Below, in pieces: positions 1 to 4,887 of a stretch of 5,528 bases of DNA. The position numbers and the translations under genes are program-made. The DNA is from an uncultured Veillonella sp. (lineage in GTDB: Bacteria > Bacillota > Negativicutes > Veillonellales > Veillonellaceae): positions 1 to 5,528 of the forward strand of contig CAAEOZ010000270.1 in assembly GCA_900757715.1 (NCBI GenBank). The letters are read 5' to 3'. The first letter of the stretch is position 1. Every line of letters begins with the position of its first letter. The notes under the pieces were generated by a model. That model did no database searches. It was given only the letters and a program-made list of their open reading frames with translations, and had not been told where the DNA came from.

Positions 1-19
1 ACATAGCTACATTTTAATT

Positions 20-90
20 AAAAAGAAAGGACTATACTTCTTTGCTCCTCGTGACCTGATGTCGCTGCATAAGTATAGTCCTTTCTTTTT
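20..90. terminator. Bidirectional rho-independent terminator with a long loop
   Basis: A perfect 20-bp inverted repeat pairs 20-39 with 71-90. The left arm starts AAAAAG and the right arm ends CTTTTT, so an RNA read in either direction would end in a U tract. The loop is long (31 nt, 40-70) and holds a second small stem: GTGAC (51-55) with GTCGC (61-65), including one G-U pair. It probably ends a + strand gene left of the window and insulates the unknown gene to the right. The hairpin itself is certain from sequence. The terminator role is inferred from the stem plus T-run architecture. Confidence 0.88.
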
Positions 91-120
91 ATCACTGTAG
101 ATATGAAGGTGTCCCATCAA

Positions 121-248
121 TATAGTGGCACTAGATAGTTTTCATTGTATTGTTGAGAAAAGGAATGTAAAAGTTTTTGTATCATGTTAGTAGAAAATAA
201 GTCTTATTAAAGTGTATAATAGCACTAGGTAGATTTTATTAGTATCGT
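121..248 (+). repeat. Imperfect 34-bp direct repeat upstream of the unknown gene
   Basis: Positions 121-153 and 215-248 align over about 34 columns with roughly 26 identities and one single-base gap. Both copies start TATA, share GCACTAG and TAG-TTTT, and end near GTATNGT. They lie 94 bp apart. The second copy begins with the TATAAT box that probably drives the gene at 270, while the first copy has TATAGT at the equivalent place. This may be a duplicated promoter or regulator site, or the trace of a local duplication. No other copy was noticed in the window. Confidence 0.6.
215..220 (+). promoter_or_regulatory. Probable -10 box for the unknown gene
   Basis: TATAAT matches the housekeeping -10 consensus exactly and lies about 50 bp upstream of the gene. 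No good -35 hexamer occurs 16-18 bp upstream (192-197 reads AGAAAA), so the promoter may be weak or need an activator. A 6-bp inverted repeat, ACAATA (249-254) and TATTGT (261-266), lies between this box and the coding region and could be an operator or a small leader hairpin. Confidence 0.42.
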
Positions 249-269
249 ACAATATGTAAGTATTGTGAG

Positions 270-1055
270 GTGGAATATAAGGTTTCCATCCTATGTATGA
301 TGAATTTAACTATTAGTGGAAAACAAAATATTGAGTTTTATTTGTTGTTGGTTGGATTAGGTGCTGCAGAGGCTTATAAATATAAGCGTATTAGTCTAGG
401 TGTATTTGAGAGCCTGCATTATCATTTGTCCATGATAGATTTAATTGATGAATACCAGTTGTCAAAGGACTTAAGGGAGATTGTTTTCCAAGGTATGGGG
501 ATGGAAGATATTGTTGATGCAGCAGAGTGGTTTGAAGACTTTGATTGGGAAGGTCATTTGCGTGATGCGATAGATTACTTGGAACTGGATTGTATATCTA
601 GATTAATGGAGCCCTCATATCATACTTGTATTAATGATTTCACCTTGTTTGATGTACCTAATACGGATAGCGTTGATCATCTCTATATTTCTTTTGTATC
701 TCATAATAGTTTTGAGCAAATCATGATGATTTTTATGCTAGGGTATACAGTGTTTTTGATTGAGTTAGGTGAGTATTGCGTTGATGCCTTTGATACTTTT
801 AAACGTAACTACCTTACTAATTTTCGAGCTATAAACTGTAATCAGTCCGAGGTTTTAAGTGACGCTCTTGAATTATTTGATTCTTGTGATAACCGAAAAG
901 ATTTTTTGAGCAATAAACGACAACAATTGTGGTTAAGAAAGATTTCTATAGATCTTAGAGGGCATTTTTGTAGCCTTAAAGAGTCTAGCATGGATTATAG
1001 TAGTGAAAAGGGATTAGTTTATTATAGAAGTCCTAAAGAAACCATATTGGGTTAA
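270..1055 (+). CDS. Unknown acidic protein, possibly DUF3969-like at the N-terminus
   Basis: The product is 261 aa from GTG at 270, and I do not firmly recognise it. Residues 20-105 (NIEFYLLLVGLGAAEA..., then ...GMGMEDI..., rich in Asp and Glu) resemble my recollection of the small DUF3969 family. This is from memory and low confidence. The second half has a hydrophobic run at 148-165 followed by ELGEYCVDAFDTF, and may be a diverged duplicate of 21-50. There is no signal peptide, and the protein is probably cytosolic. The start is uncertain: the best Shine-Dalgarno match (GAGGTG, 267-272) overlaps the GTG itself. ATG codons at 297 and 300 are alternatives that would remove 9 or 10 residues and fit the domain edge better. 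The gene stands alone between two strong terminators and is visibly AT-richer than the polymerase gene, as accessory or immunity-type genes often are. That role is only a guess. Confidence 0.75.
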   Translation: MEYKVSILCMMNLTISGKQNIEFYLLLVGLGAAEAYKYKRISLGVFESLHYHLSMIDLIDEYQLSKDLREIVFQGMGMEDIVDAAEWFEDFDWEGHLRDAIDYLELDCISRLMEPSYHTCINDFTLFDVPNTDSVDHLYISFVSHNSFEQIMMIFMLGYTVFLIELGEYCVDAFDTFKRNYLTNFRAINCNQSEVLSDALELFDSCDNRKDFLSNKRQQLWLRKISIDLRGHFCSLKESSMDYSSEKGLVYYRSPKETILG

Positions 1056-1070
1056 GTTATATGCGTACTT

Positions 1071-1125
1071 AAGAGTACCTACTATTAGATTTGATGTCTA
1101 ATAGTAGGTACTCTTTTTATTTTTT
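1071..1125 (+). terminator. Strong rho-independent terminator of the unknown gene
   Basis: A perfect 19-bp stem pairs AAGAGTACC... (1071-1089) with ...GGTACTCTT (1097-1115) around a 7-nt loop. It is followed by a T tract (1114-1118, then 1120-1125). It begins 15 bp after the TAA stop of the unknown gene and should cut that transcript cleanly off from the polymerase operon. Confidence 0.95.
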
Positions 1126-1151
1126 ATGTTCAAAATTTACTGTCATAAAAG

Positions 1152-1165
1152 CAAACATATGTTTG
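1152..1165. promoter_or_regulatory. LexA-like SOS operator (perfect palindrome)
   Basis: CAAACATATGTTTG is a perfect 14-bp palindrome. The Gram-positive LexA/DinR box is CGAAC-N4-GTTCG, often with ACATATGT at the centre. This site differs by one symmetric transition per half (CAAAC/GTTTG). Its last three bases are the TTG of the -35 hexamer of the polymerase promoter, so a bound repressor would block RNA polymerase. Position and target gene (a damage-tolerance polymerase) fit SOS control. The LexA of this organism may accept a slightly different consensus. Assignment to LexA is inference; the palindrome is seen directly. Confidence 0.6.
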
Positions 1166-1191
1166 AAAATATTCTATATTTTTGTTATACT
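1163..1191 (+). promoter_or_regulatory. Sigma-70-type promoter of the polymerase-yolD operon
   Basis: The -35 TTGAAA (1163-1168) and -10 TATACT (1186-1191) are separated by exactly 17 bp. The -10 also has an upstream TG at 1183-1184 (extended -10, TGTTATACT). Transcription would start near 1198, giving a leader of about 60 nt. The -35 overlaps the LexA-like palindrome. Confidence 0.75.
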
Positions 1192-1259
1192 AATCATAGA
1201 AATTTTTGTGTTCTAGTTTTTGTAAAAGCCAGTTGTTTAGGGGCTTAGGGGGTGTTTGT

Positions 1260-2543
1260 ATGGGTTCAGGTGATACGGATCGGATGTATATGTGTATTGA
1301 TTTGAAGTGTTTCTACGCGTCTGTAGAGTGTGCCGATTTGGGACTGGATCCGTTTACAACACCTCTAGTGGTGGCCGATGGTTCTCGTGGCAAGGGGGCT
1401 ATTACGTTGGCTATTTCTCCAGCCTTAAAAAATTTAGGTGTGAAAAATCGTAGCCGATTATTTCAGATTCCACCGCATATTGAGTATTTGACGGTGAAGC
1501 CACATATGAAACGGTATATGCAGGTGTCTGCTGAGATTTATGGAACCTTGCTCAAGTATGTGGCGCCCGAAGATGTGCATGTGTACTCTATCGACGAGTA
1601 TTTCATCGATATCACGTCCTATTTACCACTATATAAAAAGACGCCTCGTCAGTTGGCTCAGATGTTACTTGATGCGGTGCTAGCGGCAACGAAGATTTAT
1701 GCCACCGTTGGAATCGGAACGAATCTGTTTCTCGCCAAGATTGCCCTCGATATTTTGGCGAAACATGCGCCTGATTTTATAGGCTATCTTGATGAAAGCC
1801 TCTTTAAAGAGAAAATCTGGTATCATCAGCCCTTGACCGATATATGGCAAATCGGCAAAGGGATTGCTAATCGACTACATAAATATGGTGCCTATGATTT
1901 GCATGGGGTTACCTTAGTGCCTGAGGCGAAGTTGTACAAGGAGTTCGGCATTAATGCAGAGCTCATCATTGACCATGCTTGGGGCCGTGAGCCTTGTACG
2001 ATTGCGGATATCCATGCATATCGACCTATCAAGCATTCTATCTCCCATAGTCAGATTTTATTGCGCAATTATACTTATGAAGAGACATACGTACCTATGC
2101 GTGAAATGGTAGAGTCCTTGGTATTAGAACTTTTACAAATCAAAGGGGTTACGAACCATATTCATGTGCATATCGGCTATGCAGATGAAATGGTGCGCTC
2201 TACAGGAGGTTCTAAAAAGCTTAAGCAGTACACTGACTCTTTGCAGGTGTTAACGGCGGCTGTTATTAAATTATATGAGCAGCATTGCCATAAAAATGAG
2301 CTTATCCGTCGTATTGGAATCAGCTTTGAGGATTTAGTCAATCGATCCGCCATACCTCAAGAGGTGGACTTATTTAGTACTCTTACTACAAATACAGAGG
2401 AAAAGGAACGACAGGTACAAGAAGCAATGCTATCTATTAAGGAGCAGTTTGGTAAGAACTCTATTTTGCGTGCCTCTAGTTTGCAAGAGGAAGGAACCAT
2501 GCGCTTTAGAAATACCTTGGTAGGCGGGCACAATGGGGAATAA
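1260..2543 (+). CDS. Y-family DNA polymerase (UvrX/YqjW-like, translesion)
   Basis: This 427-aa translesion polymerase copies past damaged template bases, at the cost of fidelity. Palm motif I is IDLKCFYASVE, with metal ligand D14 and Y19 in the steric-gate position. Motif SIDEYFID supplies D112 and E113, the other catalytic carboxylates. A helix-hairpin-helix thumb follows near 190-215 (PLTDIWQIGKGIANRL), then the little-finger domain from about 255. QEVDLF (367-372) resembles the beta-clamp binding motif QL[SD]LF. The C-terminus, FGKNSILRASSLQEEGT...VGGHNGE, is typical of the Firmicutes UvrX/YqjW branch. ATG 1260 was chosen because AGGGGGTG (1247-1254) lies 5 nt upstream; a TTG at 1206 would add 18 residues with no family match. 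Length is normal and the catalytic set is intact. It is probably transcribed with the YolD-like gene and controlled by the LexA-like site. DinB (Pol IV) proper is less likely because of the C-terminal extension. Confidence 0.93.
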   Translation: MGSGDTDRMYMCIDLKCFYASVECADLGLDPFTTPLVVADGSRGKGAITLAISPALKNLGVKNRSRLFQIPPHIEYLTVKPHMKRYMQVSAEIYGTLLKYVAPEDVHVYSIDEYFIDITSYLPLYKKTPRQLAQMLLDAVLAATKIYATVGIGTNLFLAKIALDILAKHAPDFIGYLDESLFKEKIWYHQPLTDIWQIGKGIANRLHKYGAYDLHGVTLVPEAKLYKEFGINAELIIDHAWGREPCTIADIHAYRPIKHSISHSQILLRNYTYEETYVPMREMVESLVLELLQIKGVTNHIHVHIGYADEMVRSTGGSKKLKQYTDSLQVLTAAVIKLYEQHCHKNELIRRIGISFEDLVNRSAIPQEVDLFSTLTTNTEEKERQVQEAMLSIKEQFGKNSILRASSLQEEGTMRFRNTLVGGHNGE

Positions 2544-2544
2544 A

Positions 2545-2596
2545 TAGTAGAATGGATACATTGGAAATAAGTAGTAGAATAGCTAAATTGGAAATA
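2545..2596 (+). repeat. Imperfect 27-bp tandem repeat between polymerase and yolD
   Basis: Two copies of a 25-nt unit, TAGTAGAAT...TTGGAAATA (2545-2569 and 2572-2596), match at 22 of 25 positions with a 27-bp period. They fill most of the 83-bp gap between the polymerase stop and the YolD ribosome binding site. No hairpin or promoter is obvious here, so the two genes are probably co-transcribed. The repeat looks like a local duplication that lengthened the gap. Confidence 0.8.
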
Positions 2597-2626
2597 CATT
2601 AGTCGCGTAAGGGGAGGTATACATTA

Positions 2627-2953
2627 ATGAAACATCGCATGTCTCGGTTACAGCGAGCAAAACAATTTATGCCCTTTGCGGCATTGAGGGGCTTTGAAGC
2701 TTTATTAACCGCTGTAGCAAGGCCAAAAGAAAATCGGGCAGAGTTGTCAGAGGATCAAATAGATGAGTTAAATACAGTTTTACAATCTGTACGTTGTGGG
2801 GAGTGGGTGCGAATTGTTTACTATAACAAACGAAAATATACGGAACTTATAGGCGCTGTTGATATGATTAGTGAGCAATTACAAATTCTCTCTGTACAAG
2901 GGACTGTTATTCCTTTCAGACATATTAAAGAGCTGAACATGTATGATATGTAA
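2627..2953 (+). CDS. YolD-like small protein, partner of the Y-family polymerase
   Basis: This 108-aa basic-to-neutral protein has no signal peptide or membrane segment. The N-terminal RAKQFMPFAALRGFEALL (10-27) is the characteristic helix of YolD-like proteins. The second half, GEWVRIVYYNKRKYTELIGAVDMISEQLQILSVQGTVIPFRHIKEL (58-103), has the alternating hydrophobic pattern of a small beta-barrel ending in the family's IPF--I motif. The start ATG has a strong ribosome binding site, GGGAGG (2612-2617), 9 nt upstream. YolD-family genes are commonly found next to UvrX/YqjW-type polymerases, and some are proposed to act like UmuD, as accessory factors of the polymerase. The biochemical role is not proven. 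Here it follows the polymerase by 83 bp, so it probably shares the damage-responsive promoter at 1163-1191. Confidence 0.87.
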   Translation: MKHRMSRLQRAKQFMPFAALRGFEALLTAVARPKENRAELSEDQIDELNTVLQSVRCGEWVRIVYYNKRKYTELIGAVDMISEQLQILSVQGTVIPFRHIKELNMYDM

Positions 2954-2974
2954 ATATAAATATAAATATAAATA
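2951..2974 (+). repeat. TAAATA hexamer microsatellite (4 perfect copies)
   Basis: Four uninterrupted TAAATA units run from 2951 to 2974. The first unit contains the TAA stop codon of the YolD-like gene. Gain or loss of units would leave the protein unchanged because every unit begins with TAA. It may simply be a product of replication slippage in AT-rich DNA. Confidence 0.9.
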
Positions 2975-3020
2975 ACGGCTTTTATTGTGTATGGTAAATA
3001 GACTAGAGTTAAGGCATAAT

Positions 3021-3106
3021 TAGGTATACAATGATATTATGGGTTAATATAGCTTGATGATAAATGTTTGAATTTGGTTAGCTGTAGTATACCTATATAG
3101 TTTTTT
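3021..3106 (+). terminator. Imperfect terminator or attenuator-like hairpin before the transporter gene
   Basis: TAGGTATAC (3021-3029) pairs perfectly with GTATACCTA (3087-3095). An inner stem, TATAGCT (3048-3054) with AGCTGTA (3080-3086, one T-G pair), stacks directly on its right arm, leaving an 18-nt bulge on the left. A six-T run (3101-3106) follows after 5 nt. This is the only terminator candidate after the YolD-like gene, but it is weaker than the two upstream terminators because the T run does not abut the stem. It ends about 15 nt before the transporter's ribosome binding site, so it could also act as a leader attenuator. The two GTATAC-containing arms could alternatively be paired protein-binding sites. 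Confidence 0.4.
3074..3101 (+). promoter_or_regulatory. Possible promoter of the fused transporter gene
   Basis: TTGGTT (3074-3079) and TATAGT (3096-3101) are spaced by 16 bp and would place the transcription start near 3108, just before the ribosome binding site at 3121-3130. Both hexamers are imperfect and the element overlaps the hairpin described for this gap. A promoter somewhere between 2954 and 3120 is expected because the gene is functionally unrelated to the operon upstream. Confidence 0.35.
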
Positions 3107-3136
3107 ATTTCTTAACTTAGAAAGGCGGTGTATGTA

Positions 3137-4669
3137 ATGCATGATGTCATATCATTACTTATCAATCGCTATGATTTTTTTCTCCAGTTGTTATGGGAGC
3201 ATATAGAAATTTCAGTATTAGCTTCTGTTATTGCTACCATCATCGGTGGCTTATTGGGTGTGTTTATATACGAATATAAACGGCTAGCTGCGCCAGTTAT
3301 GGTAGTGGTTAATTTCCTATATACAATTCCATCTATATCGATGCTAGGTCTCTTGTTGTACGTATCAGGTGTTGGTAATACGACCGCTATTATTGCATTG
3401 GTTATATATGCTTTATTACCAATGGTACGAAATACATTTACTGGTCTTAACCAGATTGATAAAGCCATGTGTGAAGCGGGAATTGCATTAGGACTCACGC
3501 GGATTCAACGTTTGTGGAATATAGAGATTCCTTTGGCTATGCCGACGATTATGGCTGGTATACGGACTATGCTCGTTATGACCATTGCCTTGACAGGTAT
3601 TGCATCCTTTATTGGTGCTGGTGGCTTAGGTGTGGCGATTTATAGGGGCATTACAACAAATCAAAGTGCTTTGACGATTGCCGGTAGTCTACTGATTGCA
3701 CTATTAGCCATTACTGTTGATGCGCTCTTTTCTTTAGGTGAAAGAGTAACGCGTATTAGCCCTCATATGAAGCGTTATACGATTATATTTGTTTCGATTA
3801 TGACGATAATTGCGATGGGTATAGGTGGCTGGGCCATGTATTGCCGTCATGTGAAGACCGATGTTATTCATATTGCAACGAAACCTATGACGGAACAGCT
3901 TATTTTGGGGAATGTTTTAAAAGAATTAATCGAGAAGAAGACTGATCTAACCGTAGAGGTTACAGAAGGTGTAGGTGGTGGTACATCAAATATTCAACCA
4001 GCTATGCTTTCCGGCCAATTTGATATATATCCTGAATATACGGGGACGGCTTGGTCTGCTGTGTTAAAACGTACAGATGCTTATGATGAAAGCTTATTTA
4101 ATGAGCTTTCACAGGCTTATAAAGAGAAATATAATTTTGAGTGGGTCGGCATGTACGGCTTTAATAATACCTATGGCATAGGGGTGCGTAATGAAATCGC
4201 TCAGAGTTATGGCGTAAAAACGTATTCTGATCTTGCTCGTATAGCACCATCCCTAACATTAGGAGGGGAATATGATTTCTTTGGTCGTGAGGATGGCTAT
4301 CCTGGATTACAACGGGTGTATGGCATGAGCTTTAAAGCGACTAAAGATATGGATATAGGTCTAAAATATACGGCTATTAGTCGTGGAGAGGTGGATGCAA
4401 TGCCGATATTCACGACTGATGGTCAATTAAGTATTGCACCGATTACGGTGTTACAAGATGATAAACATTTATATCCATCCTATATGTCTGGTAATGTGGT
4501 GCGTAGTGAAGTGTTGATTGCTCATCCTGAACTGCGACCTGTATTAGAAAGTTTGAATCATACGATTACAGATCAAGAGATGGCGAAGATGAATTACGCC
4601 GTTGAAACGGAACATCAATTACCAGCTGATGTAGCACATCAATTCCTGGTAGAACGAAGTTTGATATAA
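3137..4669 (+). CDS. ABC transporter permease fused to substrate-binding domain (OpuF/EgtU type)
   Basis: This 510-aa membrane protein joins the two non-ATPase parts of an OpuC-like importer. Residues 1-240 form the permease, with about six hydrophobic segments (roughly 22-45, 53-75, 82-98, 140-165, 178-200, 215-235) and an EAA loop, EAGIALGL...IEIPLA (113-134), which docks the ATPase. Residues 243-510 are an OpuAC-type binding domain on the outer face: TEQLILGN (252-259), FDIYPEYTGT (295-304), GFNNTYG (341-347), GREDGYPGL (383-391), TTDGQL (426-431). Tyr298, Tyr301, Tyr340 and Tyr346 are candidates for an aromatic cage around a quaternary amine. Relatives import glycine betaine, choline or carnitine (OpuF), or ergothioneine (EgtU); sequence alone does not decide. 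ATG 3137 was chosen because AAAGGCGGTG (3121-3130) lies 6 nt upstream; GTG 3128 overlaps that site. No ATPase gene is adjacent, and no clear terminator follows. Confidence 0.92.
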   Translation: MHDVISLLINRYDFFLQLLWEHIEISVLASVIATIIGGLLGVFIYEYKRLAAPVMVVVNFLYTIPSISMLGLLLYVSGVGNTTAIIALVIYALLPMVRNTFTGLNQIDKAMCEAGIALGLTRIQRLWNIEIPLAMPTIMAGIRTMLVMTIALTGIASFIGAGGLGVAIYRGITTNQSALTIAGSLLIALLAITVDALFSLGERVTRISPHMKRYTIIFVSIMTIIAMGIGGWAMYCRHVKTDVIHIATKPMTEQLILGNVLKELIEKKTDLTVEVTEGVGGGTSNIQPAMLSGQFDIYPEYTGTAWSAVLKRTDAYDESLFNELSQAYKEKYNFEWVGMYGFNNTYGIGVRNEIAQSYGVKTYSDLARIAPSLTLGGEYDFFGREDGYPGLQRVYGMSFKATKDMDIGLKYTAISRGEVDAMPIFTTDGQLSIAPITVLQDDKHLYPSYMSGNVVRSEVLIAHPELRPVLESLNHTITDQEMAKMNYAVETEHQLPADVAHQFLVERSLI

Positions 4670-4703
4670 GGTGAATATAGTTAGAATTAAAGTAAATAAA
4701 ATT

Positions 4704-4712
4704 TGATATAAT
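4704..4712 (+). promoter_or_regulatory. Possible extended -10 promoter downstream of the transporter
   Basis: TGATATAAT is a perfect extended -10 (TG-N-TATAAT), but no recognisable -35 lies 17 bp upstream. It starts 34 bp after the transporter stop and upstream of the main promoter of the metal ATPase. If active, it would give a second transcript lying outside the ArsR-like operator's -35/-10 overlap. AT-rich DNA produces such boxes by chance. Confidence 0.3.
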
Positions 4713-4730
4713 AGTAAATATAATTTTGTA

Positions 4731-4759
4731 TTGACATTTAATCTCTTTCAATATAAAAT
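4731..4759 (+). promoter_or_regulatory. Main promoter of the metal ATPase gene
   Basis: A consensus -35, TTGACA (4731-4736), and -10, TAAAAT (4754-4759, 5 of 6 matches), are separated by exactly 17 bp. The start of transcription is expected near 4766, inside the inverted repeat that follows. This gives a leader of about 120 nt. Confidence 0.75.
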
Positions 4760-4760
4760 A

Positions 4761-4786
4761 AACATATGAACAGATATTCATATAAA
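4761..4786. promoter_or_regulatory. ArsR/SmtB-type metal-responsive operator (12-2-12)
   Basis: ATATGAA (4764-4770) and TTCATAT (4777-4783) form a perfect 7-bp inverted repeat with a 6-bp spacer. Extended, the half-sites are ATATGAACA and, on the other strand, ATATGAATA. This is the 12-2-12 layout typical of ArsR/SmtB-family repressors such as CzrA, ZiaR and CadC. The site begins 1 bp after the -10 box and covers the expected transcription start, so a bound apo-repressor would block expression until Cd, Zn or a similar ion releases it. No repressor gene lies in the window. Confidence 0.65.
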
Positions 4787-4822
4787 AAGAATATCTAATA
4801 GAAACCTCTAATAAGTATTAGA
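4772..4822 (+). other. Leader with two perfect inverted repeats
   Basis: AGATATTC (4772-4779) pairs perfectly with GAATATCT (4789-4796) around a 9-nt loop. TCTAATA (4807-4813) and TATTAGA (4816-4822) form a 7-2-7 palindrome. TCTAATA also occurs at 4794-4800, so the left copy could compete for the same partner. The first repeat shares bases with the ArsR-like operator. These may be further protein sites or weak AU-rich RNA hairpins in the ATPase leader. The rest of the leader up to 4870 is simple AT-rich sequence. Confidence 0.45.
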
Positions 4823-4887
4823 AATATATTAAAATAATATTTTAAAATACATGGATAGAAACTTTCACTATTATCAAAGGAGATATC

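Noticed and set aside
2..100. Open frame of about 33 codons ending in TAG at 98-100, possibly the tail of an upstream gene
   Set aside because: It runs straight through the perfect 20-bp terminator stem, so it is far more likely non-coding.
293..316. Seven-codon leader peptide (ATG 293 to TAG 316) inside the start of the unknown gene
   Set aside because: It is too far from the ribosome binding site, overlaps the main frame, and its codons show no attenuation pattern.
1206..1259. Longer polymerase start at TTG 1206
   Set aside because: It has no ribosome binding site, the 18 extra residues do not fit the family, and ATG 1260 has AGGGGGTG at ideal spacing.
2357..2599. 80-codon open frame on the minus strand
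   Set aside because: It lies opposite the conserved C-terminus of the polymerase, has no ribosome binding site or recognisable protein pattern, and its composition is that of an antisense shadow.
3128..3136. GTG 3128 as start of the fused transporter
   Set aside because: The GTG is part of the AAAGGCGGTG ribosome binding site, which serves ATG 3137.
3169..3498. 109-codon open frame on the minus strand
   Set aside because: It lies fully within the permease domain on the other strand and shows no independent coding signals.
4752..4757. TATAAA as the -10 of the metal ATPase promoter
   Set aside because: It would leave a 15-bp spacer from TTGACA; TAAAAT at 4754-4759 gives the optimal 17 bp.
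4566..4781. 71-codon open frame on the minus strand over the transporter end and promoter gap
   Set aside because: It is low-complexity, AT-driven sequence that overlaps a conserved gene end and the metal ATPase promoter, with no family resemblance.
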